DNA from: Fastidiosipila sp964627125 | GTDB taxonomy: Bacteria; Bacillota; Clostridia; Saccharofermentanales; Fastidiosipilaceae | Direction: 5' to 3' | Length of the DNA stretch: 9,737 bases | NCBI GenBank assembly: GCA_964627125.1 | Contig: CAZVJQ010000037.1 | Location: forward strand, 1 to 9,737 | In this document: positions 1-7,372 of the stretch, one piece after another | Layout: each line of letters begins with the position of its first letter | How positions within the stretch are numbered: position 1 is the stretch's first letter | The notes under the pieces: model-generated | The model's database searches: none | Seen by the model: only the letters and a program-made list of their open reading frames with translations | Told to the model about the DNA's origin: nothing | Translations under genes and position numbers: made by a program

Positions 1-744
1 TGTATCAGTAATGTATATGACTATGAGCAAGGTGAGATTTTACTAGATGGTGTTTCTACCAAGGAAGATAGATCTAGATTAATTTTTGTTAGTGATGAGC
101 CATTTTACTTCAGTCGTTTTACAACTAAAGATATGTGCGATTTTTATAGAAGTTTCTACAGCTCATTCGATATGGATACATACGAAAGATTATTGAGAAT
201 CTTCCAGTTTGATGAAACTAAACCAATAAATAAATTATCTAAGGGTCTTAAGCGCCAAAGTGCAATTATCTTAGCTCTTAGTACAAAACCAGAATTACTA
301 ATTATGGATGAGTCCTTCGATGGACTAGATCCAATGATGAGATTAACACTTAAACGTGAATTGATTCACTTAGTAGATGAAGAGGGAATTAGTGTAATTA
401 TTTCTTCACACAACATTCGTGAATTAGAAGATATTTGTGATGGAATGGCTCTTTTAGAGAACAATGAGATCGTCTTTGACCAGAGTTTAGATGAATTAAA
501 TTCAACATACTTTAAGCTACAACTTGGTTACAAGGAAGCACCAAATCCTGAGATGTTTAGAAATATTCCTATATTGAGTTTAGAGCAAAACAATAAGATT
601 GTGACTGCTGTTTATAAGGGTAAAGAAGTCGAAGAGCAGCTGCGAGCAACTAATCCAACACTTATAAATCCATTGTCAGTATCAATGGAAGAGATATTTG
701 TTGCTGAGATGGAGGCAAGGCACTATGGACAGATACAAAAATAA
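1..744 (+). CDS. ABC transporter ATP-binding protein, 5'-truncated by the window edge
   Basis: This is the nucleotide-binding subunit of an ABC exporter, which hydrolyses ATP to drive the two permeases encoded just downstream. The frame is open from base 1, so an ATG at 133 is internal and the P-loop (Walker A) lies outside the window. Visible motifs, in order, are the signature LSKGLKRQ (about nt 235-258), Walker B with its catalytic glutamate in LLIMDES (295-315), the D-loop DGLD, and the H-loop histidine in SSHN (409-411). The Q-loop region reads FVSDEP, with no glutamine, as in some YtrB/EcsA-like ATPases. About 95 residues follow the H-loop, a plausible accessory tail. The last 20 nt overlap the first permease, which indicates translational coupling. 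The transported substrate cannot be read from the sequence. The family call is firm; any link to the Ytr or Ecs subtype is inference. Confidence 0.93.
   Translation, partial: CISNVYDYEQGEILLDGVSTKEDRSRLIFVSDEPFYFSRFTTKDMCDFYRSFYSSFDMDTYERLLRIFQFDETKPINKLSKGLKRQSAIILALSTKPELLIMDESFDGLDPMMRLTLKRELIHLVDEEGISVIISSHNIRELEDICDGMALLENNEIVFDQSLDELNSTYFKLQLGYKEAPNPEMFRNIPILSLEQNNKIVTAVYKGKEVEEQLRATNPTLINPLSVSMEEIFVAEMEARHYGQIQK
711..715 (+). promoter_or_regulatory. Ribosome binding site of the first permease
   Basis: GGAGG lies inside the 3' end of the ATPase gene, nine bases before the ATG at 725. It decides the permease start: the open frame extends back to a TTG at 698, but only the ATG at 725 is correctly spaced from a Shine-Dalgarno sequence. 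Confidence 0.75.
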
Positions 745-2299
745 ATCATACCTATCAGTCTTGTTTAGGCAGTACAAATACTATGTCTACGCAATAGCAA
801 TGATCTTCTTAGCAGTCTATGTACTGCCAGTTATTCTTAGTAGTGATTTAGGTCTCTTTGGAGTTTATGCTGGGCGTTCTGCAACAATACGTGGTACTTC
901 ATTCAACACTGGAACACTTGTTGTACTTAGAGATATGCTCTTCTTCATTACACCATTTATATTCTTTAGACATTTATACAGCAAAACTGAAATGGATACA
1001 TACTTTTCAATTCCAGTACCAAGAGGTAGATTGTTTGCCAATCACTTTCTCTTTAACTATGCAGTAGTAGTAATTCCAATGCTACTTAGTTTCCTAATAG
1101 GATTCTTAGCGGTAGTAATTGGTGGAAATGTGACAGATATGAGCGAGCTGCTTGTAGGATTCTTATTGAAATCTGTTTCCCTAGCATTCAGTGGAGTAAT
1201 AATTTTAGCATTATCTGTATTGGCTATAACACTGACAACCACTATGTTTAATGGACTAATCTATGCAGGTGTATTTAATATTATTCCTCTCGTAGTTCAA
1301 TTGTTATATAGAACATTTGAGAGTGGTTATTATGGATATACAAGACCAGGACCTAATGTTTGGGAAAATGAACTCTTAGGAAATATGAACCACTTCCTTG
1401 TTAATCACGAAGATATAAGGGATATAACATCAACTGAAAAAACTCTTGCCATGTTTGTATGGTTTGGGATTGCACTAGTACTAGTTGCATTAGCATTGCA
1501 CTTATACAGAAATCGTAAGGTTTACCGTATTGAAGGTGAGTTTATGGTCAAAGGATTCTATTCAACCATCATTTCAGTCTTCACAATAATGGTCTTAGTC
1601 CAAGTATTCTTCATGGAGTACGAGCTCTATATGGTAAATGGAATTATCGCAGCAATGAGTGAAAGACAAAATGCAACATTATTAATGTTCTTGGCATTCT
1701 TAGTTGCTTACTACATAGTACAGATGGTGCGTTTGCATGGTAGACCTAACTTCGTAAAAACTATAGCCACATACATACTATTGTTTGTAGTTGCACTAGG
1801 GATTACACAGCTTCTTTATACAGAATTGATCTACAAAACATCAGTTTATGTACCTGAACTTGCAGAAGTCGAAAAGGTAGTAATTACAAATGATCGTGAC
1901 TTTAGCTATGACTATGGTGAGGATGAGAGACGAAAAAATAGAGACTTTGACCCTGAAACTGAAAGATACTTCGTTAATAATGATGGAGTTTCTAGGATAT
2001 TTGAAGAACATGAAATTGAAGATACAGTGAAAATTGCTGAGTTAATCACTTTGCAAGAAGAGATGATAGATAGATTCTTCCTTATAGACTATGCAAATGA
2101 TGGATTTTTCTATGACTTCAATGACTCATGGGAAGAAGATGTATACAGACCTCAGGCATATATTAAAGTTACTTACTTAGATAGTAATGACAATGTAGTG
2201 TCTAGTAGAGAATATAGAGTCTATGCAGGTGAGTTTGGTGAGAAGCTCAGTGAGATCGTTGGAGAGAGAATCTACTACGAAGATGGAAGAAGTTACTAG
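725..2299 (+). CDS. ABC-2-type exporter permease with soluble C-terminal domain (first of two paralogues)
   Basis: A membrane subunit of 524 residues, starting at the ATG at 725 behind GGAGG. About nine hydrophobic helices fill roughly residues 18-370. The second is followed by DTYFSIPVPRGRLF, the D-x-(Y/F)-x-S-(I/L)-P motif typical of ABC-2 permeases in Bacillota whose ATPase resembles YtrB. The last about 150 residues are hydrophilic and acidic, with an alternating strand/helix look (IKVTYLD...REYRVY near the end). This resembles the domain that Pfam calls DUF6449, but that name is from memory and unchecked. The protein is a clear paralogue of the next gene: the N-terminal pattern (N/Q)KSY..(L/F)..Q, the DTYFS motif and the C-terminal layout are shared. 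It overlaps the ATPase gene and lies 9 nt from the second permease. A heterodimeric exporter is the simplest reading; the substrate is unknown. Confidence 0.88.
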   Translation: MDRYKNKSYLSVLFRQYKYYVYAIAMIFLAVYVLPVILSSDLGLFGVYAGRSATIRGTSFNTGTLVVLRDMLFFITPFIFFRHLYSKTEMDTYFSIPVPRGRLFANHFLFNYAVVVIPMLLSFLIGFLAVVIGGNVTDMSELLVGFLLKSVSLAFSGVIILALSVLAITLTTTMFNGLIYAGVFNIIPLVVQLLYRTFESGYYGYTRPGPNVWENELLGNMNHFLVNHEDIRDITSTEKTLAMFVWFGIALVLVALALHLYRNRKVYRIEGEFMVKGFYSTIISVFTIMVLVQVFFMEYELYMVNGIIAAMSERQNATLLMFLAFLVAYYIVQMVRLHGRPNFVKTIATYILLFVVALGITQLLYTELIYKTSVYVPELAEVEKVVITNDRDFSYDYGEDERRKNRDFDPETERYFVNNDGVSRIFEEHEIEDTVKIAELITLQEEMIDRFFLIDYANDGFFYDFNDSWEEDVYRPQAYIKVTYLDSNDNVVSSREYRVYAGEFGEKLSEIVGERIYYEDGRSY

Positions 2300-2303
2300 G
2301 AGG
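2298..2303 (+). promoter_or_regulatory. Ribosome binding site of the second permease
   Basis: A perfect AGGAGG whose first two bases are the last two of the first permease's TAG stop codon, five bases before the ATG at 2309. The overlap of stop and Shine-Dalgarno points to coupled translation of the two permeases in similar amounts. Confidence 0.85.
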
Positions 2304-2308
2304 ACGAG

Positions 2309-3835
2309 ATGAAAAATACACAAAAATCATATTTTAACTTCCTTTGGAAGCAACATCATAATTACGGAATCCTAGTACTTATAGCACAATTGCTAGTAGG
2401 TGTAGTTCCTACAATATTCTACTTACAAGATGCAAGGAATTCGATAGCCGCAGGTTACTCAATGTCATATGATCATCCATTCATGATAATGATTGCAGTT
2501 GTGACAATGATATCAGCGATGATAGTGCCATTTATAAGTTTTGGTTACTTGTTTAAAGGGAGCAATTTAGATACATATTTCTCCTTACCTGTGCCAAAAG
2601 CTTACCTCTTCGTCAAAGAACTAATTTTTTCATATGTTCTAGTACTAGTACCAACAATTATAGTAACTATCGTGAATGTTGTCCTTATTGAAACATCTAA
2701 TGTACCATTAACATCAATAGATTATGGTTTAGTCATTAGACAGTTACTGATGATCTTAGTTGCAAGTTCAGTATTTATCTTGCCATCACTATTAGCAATA
2801 TTAGCAACTGGTGATTTACTTAATGCAATACTACATGCAGGAGTGGTCCATGGAATTCCATTTTTCTTATATGGAGTATTACAGATGGCAACTTGGGGCT
2901 TCAATGGATTTACATACTTTAGAGCAAGTGAAAACCCTAAGAATAATATTGATCTAATTATTCCACTAATTAACTTCTTTAGATCCTTAACTGAAAATGC
3001 CGAGTGGAAGGTAATTATTGCTAACGTAATTTGGGGAGTTATTGCTCTGGTGCTAGTAATTAAGATGCTAAGACTGTACAAGAGATACAAGTTAGATAAT
3101 CTTAACTCAGCTCCACAGAGCAAGTACTTCTACACAATTGTTTCATATATTGCAGGAGTGTTGGCTTTTACCTTCGTATTCTCAAATGACTTCATATTGA
3201 AGTATGACAGTAGAAGTTTCATATATGGTGGATTCGGAATAGAGAATTACATAGTTATCTTCGCAGTAGCATTCGTTGTTTACTACATAGTTAGACTAAT
3301 TCAGAACAAAGGTTTCCCTAAATTCTTAAGAACTATTGTGAATTACGTAATTATTGTCGCTATTGCACTAGTAATATCACTTGGACTAGTAGGCATACAT
3401 ACATTTGCAAGTAACCGCATACCGAGAGCTAGAGCCATTGATAGAGTAGACCTCTATGTAGTTGAGAGTCAGTATGAAAGTGATGCATATGCAACAGGAG
3501 AAGATGGAGAGGCACTAGCATTTACAAGAAGCTACTTTGGAGATTATAGGCAATTGCCATATGATATCTACTCAAGCGAAAGTGCTGAGAGCATTGAATT
3601 TGTAAGAGAATTACATGAAGCAAAACATGATGACTTCAATGACTATGCAGGCGATAGAAACAATCCGCATATTGTGAAAATTGTTTACTACAAAAATGAC
3701 AGAGTCAAACTGATGAGAGAGTATGTCATAAGTGAGGAACAATTAGAAGATCTTAAGGAAGAGTTCGGTGAGCCTGTAGAAGTACACAGAGAAGATCCGA
3801 GTACAACTATTCCAACTCATGAAAATGAGGCTTAA
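2309..3835 (+). CDS. ABC-2-type exporter permease with soluble C-terminal domain (second paralogue)
   Basis: A membrane subunit of 508 residues, starting at an ATG five bases after a perfect AGGAGG. About nine hydrophobic helices span roughly residues 15-370. DTYFSLPVPKAYLF follows the second helix at the same place as in the preceding permease. The C-terminal about 140 residues are soluble and acidic (from SNRIPRARAIDRVD onward), again with a YYKNDRVKLMREYVI stretch near the end that matches the paralogue's tail. The tandem pair most likely arose by duplication and forms a heterodimer with the upstream ATPase. Such soluble tails could sit outside the membrane and touch a substrate or partner, but orientation is inferred, not seen. 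The gene is the last of its operon: a long hairpin follows within 35 nt. The substrate (for example a peptide, antimicrobial or lipid) cannot be named. Confidence 0.88.
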   Translation: MKNTQKSYFNFLWKQHHNYGILVLIAQLLVGVVPTIFYLQDARNSIAAGYSMSYDHPFMIMIAVVTMISAMIVPFISFGYLFKGSNLDTYFSLPVPKAYLFVKELIFSYVLVLVPTIIVTIVNVVLIETSNVPLTSIDYGLVIRQLLMILVASSVFILPSLLAILATGDLLNAILHAGVVHGIPFFLYGVLQMATWGFNGFTYFRASENPKNNIDLIIPLINFFRSLTENAEWKVIIANVIWGVIALVLVIKMLRLYKRYKLDNLNSAPQSKYFYTIVSYIAGVLAFTFVFSNDFILKYDSRSFIYGGFGIENYIVIFAVAFVVYYIVRLIQNKGFPKFLRTIVNYVIIVAIALVISLGLVGIHTFASNRIPRARAIDRVDLYVVESQYESDAYATGEDGEALAFTRSYFGDYRQLPYDIYSSESAESIEFVRELHEAKHDDFNDYAGDRNNPHIVKIVYYKNDRVKLMREYVISEEQLEDLKEEFGEPVEVHREDPSTTIPTHENEA

Positions 3836-3869
3836 TTAATTTAAATATCCAACCCACAACAATCGTCCC

Positions 3870-3901
3870 CACAAAGAGTCATGGAAACATGGCTCTTTGT
3901 G
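3870..3901 (+). terminator. Long hairpin terminator of the ABC operon
   Basis: A 14-bp stem, CACAAAGAG-T-CATG paired with CATG-G-CTCTTTGTG (one T-G pair), is closed by a GAAA tetraloop, which is a stable GNRA loop. The stem's 3' side and the following bases are T-rich (CTTTGTGCTTT), and GGTTTT follows shortly after. The U-tract is imperfect, but the stem length and position just after the last permease make a terminator the best reading. Confidence 0.82.
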
Positions 3902-3931
3902 CTTTGGCAAAGGTTTTAAGAAAGTTAGATT

Positions 3932-3959
3932 TTGGTTAAATATGTAAAGTAAGTTTAAT
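3932..3959 (+). promoter_or_regulatory. Possible promoter of the methyltransferase gene
   Basis: TTGGTT (3932-3937) and TTTAAT (3954-3959) are 16 bp apart. The -10 matches five of six consensus bases, the -35 only three. It lies after the ABC operon terminator and would give an untranslated leader of about 115 nt. In such AT-rich DNA chance matches are common, so this is only a candidate. Confidence 0.3.
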
Positions 3960-4064
3960 AATAAATTACTGATTTTAATAGAAATTCTAAACTCCTCTTA
4001 ACAATATCTACTGGCAAAGATGATAAATTATTAGTTATTCAATCGTTTCAACTTACTTTTTCAG

Positions 4065-4078
4065 AGAGGAGGACTCCT
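4065..4078 (+). promoter_or_regulatory. Strong, possibly structured ribosome binding site of the methyltransferase
   Basis: AGAGGAGG (4065-4072) is a very strong Shine-Dalgarno sequence nine bases before the ATG at 4082. It can be masked in two ways: AGGA and TCCT (4067-4070 and 4075-4078) can close a small hairpin, and CTCCTCT at 3992-3998 in the leader is the exact complement of AGAGGAG at 4065-4071. Masking is inferred from complementarity alone. Confidence 0.55.
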
Positions 4079-4081
4079 AAA

Positions 4082-4732
4082 ATGCCAGAATTGACCGAGA
4101 GTTTTTATAAAAGAACTGCCAGCAGTTACGATGAACATCAAATTAAACACAATACTCAATCTCTAAGAGCTTATGCTGAACTTGGGGCATGTTTGCCTAC
4201 CAATTCTAAGAGTATGCTAAGTTTAGGACCAGGTACTGGTTTGGAACTACAGAGTGTGTTTAGGAGATTTCCAACCCTTCTTGTGGATGCTATAGATATA
4301 TCACCAAATATGGTTAAAATTTTATTAGAAAAGTTTCCTGAAGAAGATATTAGAATTTTACTGACTAATTATCACAGTGTCGAACTAAGGAAAGATTTTT
4401 ACGATGTAGCAGCAGCAATAAATTCTTTAAGTGGTTTGCTTAAGGACGATAAAATTGAGCTATTTCATAGGATTAGAGATAGCTTGAGAAATGATGGAGT
4501 TTTCTTATATTTTGATGCCTTCGCTCCTAACCAAGAAGTGGTAGATCTAGCGCAATCTGAGTATGAAGATGCTGTCACATATGGTGAAATTAAAAGAGGT
4601 AATATTTATAATTTCTACTTACCGCTAACTCTTCAAGAAGAGATGATGCTCCTTAGACAATGTGGTTTTAAAGTTGAACATCTCTGGACAGAGGCTGGTT
4701 CAAGCTTCCTTAAATGCTACGCCAATAAGTAA
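4082..4732 (+). CDS. Class I SAM-dependent methyltransferase
   Basis: A cytoplasmic methyltransferase of 216 residues with the Rossmann-like fold that binds S-adenosylmethionine. Motif I is LSLGPGTGLE (residues 47-56). The acidic residue that binds the ribose hydroxyls is D72 in AIDISPNM, and motif IV is around FYDVAAAINSLSGLL (106-120). The N-terminal YDEH (16-19) resembles the A..YD.. start of UbiE/BioC/YcgJ-like small-molecule methyltransferases. No substrate domain is visible, so the methyl acceptor is unknown. The length is normal for the family. The gene stands alone between the ABC operon terminator and hflX, with a 180-nt upstream region of its own and a strong AGAGGAGG binding site. 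The family call is secure; a link to menaquinone or any other pathway would be guesswork. Confidence 0.9.
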   Translation: MPELTESFYKRTASSYDEHQIKHNTQSLRAYAELGACLPTNSKSMLSLGPGTGLELQSVFRRFPTLLVDAIDISPNMVKILLEKFPEEDIRILLTNYHSVELRKDFYDVAAAINSLSGLLKDDKIELFHRIRDSLRNDGVFLYFDAFAPNQEVVDLAQSEYEDAVTYGEIKRGNIYNFYLPLTLQEEMMLLRQCGFKVEHLWTEAGSSFLKCYANK

Positions 4733-4787
4733 AATTTTTATTAGTATGCTTGTGCAAAAGCCCCCCACGGTGCTAGTATTGTCTAAC

Positions 4788-4813
4788 AAGTGATTTAATT
4801 CTGTAAATCACTT
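4788..4813. repeat. Perfect 10-bp inverted repeat upstream of hflX
   Basis: AAGTGATTTA (4788-4797) and TAAATCACTT (4804-4813) flank a 6-base loop. The repeat ends four bases before TATAAT (4818-4823), a perfect -10 box, and its loop and right arm fill most of the spacer. It is either a weak terminator of the methyltransferase gene (an AT-rich stem followed by ATATTATAATT, without a T run) or an operator at the hflX promoter. Position favours the operator reading, but no regulator family is recognised. Confidence 0.6.
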
Positions 4814-4823
4814 ATATTATAAT
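4795..4823 (+). promoter_or_regulatory. Candidate hflX promoter
   Basis: TATAAT at 4818-4823 is a perfect -10 box. The sequence 17 bp upstream, TTAATT (4795-4800), is a poor -35 with three of six matches. Transcription would start about 25 nt before the hflX start codon. The weak -35 and the inverted repeat lying over it suggest a promoter that may need or resist a DNA-binding protein. Confidence 0.45.
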
Positions 4824-4853
4824 TCACATATATCACGATAGGAGCAATAATAC

Positions 4854-6104
4854 TTGATGATAAATTCAGATAATGATCTGATAGATAATGAAATATTAGA
4901 AGAAGATGAAAACTTAGATATCGACTTAGACTATGTNNNNNNNNNNNNNNNNNNNNNNNNNNNNNNNNNNNNNNNNNNNNNNNNNNNNNNNNNNNNNNNN
5001 NNNNNNNNNNNNNNNNNNNNNNNNNNNNNNNNNNNNTTAATCTTCGATGATGAATTGAGCGGTAGCCAAATTAGAAACTGCCAAGAAATAACTAAACTGC
5101 GTGTAATCACTAGAACTTTAGTTATCTTAGATATTTTCGCAAAGAGAGCAAATAGCCATGAAGGTAAGTTGCAAGTTGAACTTGCCCAAAGTAACTACCG
5201 TCTGAGTAGAGTTAGTCTGATAAACGAAGAACTCGATAGGCTAGGTGGTTCAATTGGTACTAGAGGTCCTGGTGAAACTCAGCTAGAAATTGATAGACGA
5301 CACATTAGACGTAGAATAACCCAATTAAAACGTGAGTTAAAAGAAGTTTCCAAGAGACGTGAGAAACAACGTTTCAAGAGAGACGAGCAGGGACAAACTA
5401 TTGTGGGTGTAGTAGGTTATACCAATGCTGGTAAATCCACTCTTATTAATAAATTAGCAGATGCAGATTTGCTCGCTATGGATCAGGTTTTTGCAACTCT
5501 TGACTCTGCCTTTAGAAATCTAAGACTCCCTGATGGAAGTAATGTCATGCTTGCAGATACAGTTGGATTTATTAGAAAACTTCCACATGAGCTGATTGAA
5601 GCATTTAATTCTACATTGTCCGAAGTTAGCGATGCTGACTTGATTTTGCATGTCTTAGATATTTCTGACCCTGAGGCAGAAACCCAGTTAGAAGTAGTTA
5701 ATGAGCAGTTGAGGAACCTTGAGGCTATTTCTAAACCTAGAGTATTAGCTCTCAATAAAATTGATCAGGCAAGTCCTGAGCAAATAGAGAAATTTAGTCA
5801 TATTAAGGAAGATAGTGAGAGTTTTAGGGTGATTCCTATATCGGCTTTTACCGGAGAAGGATTAGAAGAGATGCTTGATGCAATCGCTGAGTTCCTCGCC
5901 TATAGACAAAAAAACTACAAACTTAACTTACCTTATGACCAAAGCACCCTCTACGCCTACATTAAGGACAACGGAAACCTCCTTTATGAGGAATTTGCTG
6001 AAACCATTAACTTGGAATTTACACTAGATGTCAGATTGAGTGGACCGGTTGAGAGATACTTGAAAGAAACATTTCCAGAAAGATATGAAGAAGAAGAGTG
6101 GTAG
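4854..6104 (+). CDS. hflX: Ribosome-associated GTPase HflX (N-terminal domain interrupted by an assembly gap)
   Basis: HflX binds the 50S subunit and, in studied bacteria, splits stalled or hibernating ribosomes under stress such as heat. The sequence after the gap is typical: LIFDDELSGSQIRN, LDIFAKRANSHEGKLQVELAQ and GGSIGTRGPGETQLE, which is the family hallmark. Next come a basic coiled-coil linker, the P-loop GYTNAGKST (nt 5415-5441), the G3 motif DTVGF, the G4 motif NKID (5754-5765) and a C-terminal domain. The start is TTG at 4854 or ATG at 4857; GGAG (4841-4844) is nine bases before the TTG and twelve before the ATG. The first 27 residues are strikingly acidic. HflX proteins usually have about 80-100 residues before LIFDDE, while here only 27 plus 33 unread positions exist, so the real gap is probably longer than 100 bp. 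The in-frame join across the N run has a one-in-three chance of being accidental. Confidence 0.93.
   Translation: MMINSDNDLIDNEILEEDENLDIDLDYXXXXXXXXXXXXXXXXXXXXXXXXXXXXXXXXXXLIFDDELSGSQIRNCQEITKLRVITRTLVILDIFAKRANSHEGKLQVELAQSNYRLSRVSLINEELDRLGGSIGTRGPGETQLEIDRRHIRRRITQLKRELKEVSKRREKQRFKRDEQGQTIVGVVGYTNAGKSTLINKLADADLLAMDQVFATLDSAFRNLRLPDGSNVMLADTVGFIRKLPHELIEAFNSTLSEVSDADLILHVLDISDPEAETQLEVVNEQLRNLEAISKPRVLALNKIDQASPEQIEKFSHIKEDSESFRVIPISAFTGEGLEEMLDAIAEFLAYRQKNYKLNLPYDQSTLYAYIKDNGNLLYEEFAETINLEFTLDVRLSGPVERYLKETFPERYEEEEW
4937..5036. other. Assembly gap of exactly 100 N inside hflX
   Basis: The run of exactly 100 N is the usual placeholder for a scaffold gap of unknown size. It removes most of the HflX N-terminal domain. 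Comparison with the usual family length suggests that more than 100 bp is missing. Confidence 0.97.
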
Positions 6105-6119
6105 GTAAATTTGCTTACT

Positions 6120-6147
6120 TTTACAACTGTCTTAATTGAGATACAAT
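6120..6147 (+). promoter_or_regulatory. Candidate promoter of the NamZ-like gene
   Basis: TTTACA (6120-6125) and TACAAT (6142-6147) are 16 bp apart, and each matches five of six consensus bases. The expected transcript would start about 20 nt before the ATG at 6175. The gene can therefore be expressed independently of hflX, which ends only 15 bp before the -35 box. Confidence 0.6.
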
Positions 6148-6174
6148 TATCTTAGTATTGAAAAGAGGCTTGAT

Positions 6175-7332
6175 ATGAATAATATGAAGAAAGTTATTTT
6201 TGGTGTTGATCAATTAAATGATTATAAGGAAGAGTATGCTCTCAAGAGAGTTGGTTTATTGACCACTGGAGCTGCTGTAGATAGGCATTTAAATACTACT
6301 TTGCAAATTGTCAATAATGTCTTCGACTTGACTAGCTTATTTGCTGCTGAGTACGGTGTGATGGGCGAGAAGGGTAGCAACGAGAGATTTAGTACTTACC
6401 AAGATATTTGGACAGGACTAACTGTATTTTCATTATTCAGATACGGTACATTCCACTTGTCTCGTGAAATGCTAGCATCTTTTGATGTCTTATTTGTGGA
6501 TTTACCAATTTCTGGAACTCGCTATGACTCATATATACCAACTATTCATAGGCTACTTCGTCAATTAGGTGAAGCTGGTAAGGAAATTGTTATTTTAGAT
6601 AGACCTAATCCATTGGGTGCTGCTAAGGTTGAAGGACCAGTTCTTAGAGATACTTACAAGCAAGATGAAGATGAGGTTGCTATACCAATTCGCCATGGTT
6701 TAACTCTAGGTGAGCTAGCCATGATGATGAATGCTGAAGATCAGTTAAATGCTGATTTGAAGGTCATTCAAGTAAGAAACTGGGAGAGAGCTGAAACTAC
6801 AAGTGAGACAGATAGACCATGGTTCTCACCAAATAATAATCATCCAAATATTGAAGCATGTCTATTGTCTGTAGGTTTGGAATTACTTAATGGTACTAAT
6901 ATATCAATTGGATATGGAACATCTTTACCGTACCAAATTGTAGGTGCACCTTTCTTAGATGCAATTCAATTGGCAGCTAACTTAAATAAGACACATCAGG
7001 CGGGCGTGCAGTTTACACCAATTTATTTTGAACCAAGTATTGGTATTTACCAAGGTACAAGATGCCAGGGTGTAAAAATTAATATTACAAATAGTAGTAA
7101 GCTTAAACCATTTAGATTAGCTATAACTATAATCTCTGAACTTAAGCGTTTGGCTGGAGATGACATGATCTTCAATGTAAATGGTAGCAACGGGCAACTA
7201 GAAATTGATTATCTATATGGTAATAGTAGATTGAGTCGCCAATATGCGGAGGTTAATGACCTCGTCAGAGAGGCCCAAAGAGAGGCAGACGCCTTCCTAG
7301 CTAAGTCTAAAGAATATCACTTGTATGAGTAG
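6175..7332 (+). CDS. DUF1343 / NamZ-family protein (putative exo-beta-N-acetylmuramidase), divergent and without signal peptide
   Basis: A 385-residue protein of the DUF1343 family; its founding member, NamZ of Bacillus subtilis, removes terminal N-acetylmuramic acid from peptidoglycan fragments. Family marks are KRVGLLTTGAAVDRH (residues 24-38), LFAAEYGVMGEKG (55-67), VILDRPNPLGAAKVEGP (139-155), IPIRHGLTLGELAMM, GYGTSLPYQIVGAPFLDA and the C-terminal YQGTRCQGVKI. The start is ATG 6175, six bases after GAGG (6165-6168); a longer frame from a TTG at 6136 overlaps the promoter and has no binding site. There is no signal peptide or lipobox, so it should act in the cytoplasm, unlike secreted NamZ. 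The conserved Glu-His of the SPEHG motif is here Glu59-Tyr60, and the usual D(I/V)QDVG(A/S)R is LPISGTR. Activity and substrate may therefore differ. The family assignment is strong; the enzyme activity is uncertain. Confidence 0.88.
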   Translation: MNNMKKVIFGVDQLNDYKEEYALKRVGLLTTGAAVDRHLNTTLQIVNNVFDLTSLFAAEYGVMGEKGSNERFSTYQDIWTGLTVFSLFRYGTFHLSREMLASFDVLFVDLPISGTRYDSYIPTIHRLLRQLGEAGKEIVILDRPNPLGAAKVEGPVLRDTYKQDEDEVAIPIRHGLTLGELAMMMNAEDQLNADLKVIQVRNWERAETTSETDRPWFSPNNNHPNIEACLLSVGLELLNGTNISIGYGTSLPYQIVGAPFLDAIQLAANLNKTHQAGVQFTPIYFEPSIGIYQGTRCQGVKINITNSSKLKPFRLAITIISELKRLAGDDMIFNVNGSNGQLEIDYLYGNSRLSRQYAEVNDLVREAQREADAFLAKSKEYHLYE

Positions 7333-7372
7333 ATAGAACCGGCAGGCCGAGCATAATTAAAAATGAGAAAAG

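Noticed and set aside
858..1067. Plus-strand open frame of 69 codons inside the first permease
   Set aside because: It lies wholly within a well-supported gene in another frame, has no ribosome binding site and resembles no family.
1057..1242. Minus-strand open frame opposite the first permease
   Set aside because: Antisense shadow of a membrane-helix coding region, with no start signal.
2722..3123. Minus-strand open frame of 133 codons opposite the second permease
   Set aside because: Antisense shadow; its composition mirrors the permease codons and there is no Shine-Dalgarno site.
5483..5755. Minus-strand open frame opposite the HflX GTPase domain
   Set aside because: The plus strand carries the conserved G motifs here, so this is a shadow.
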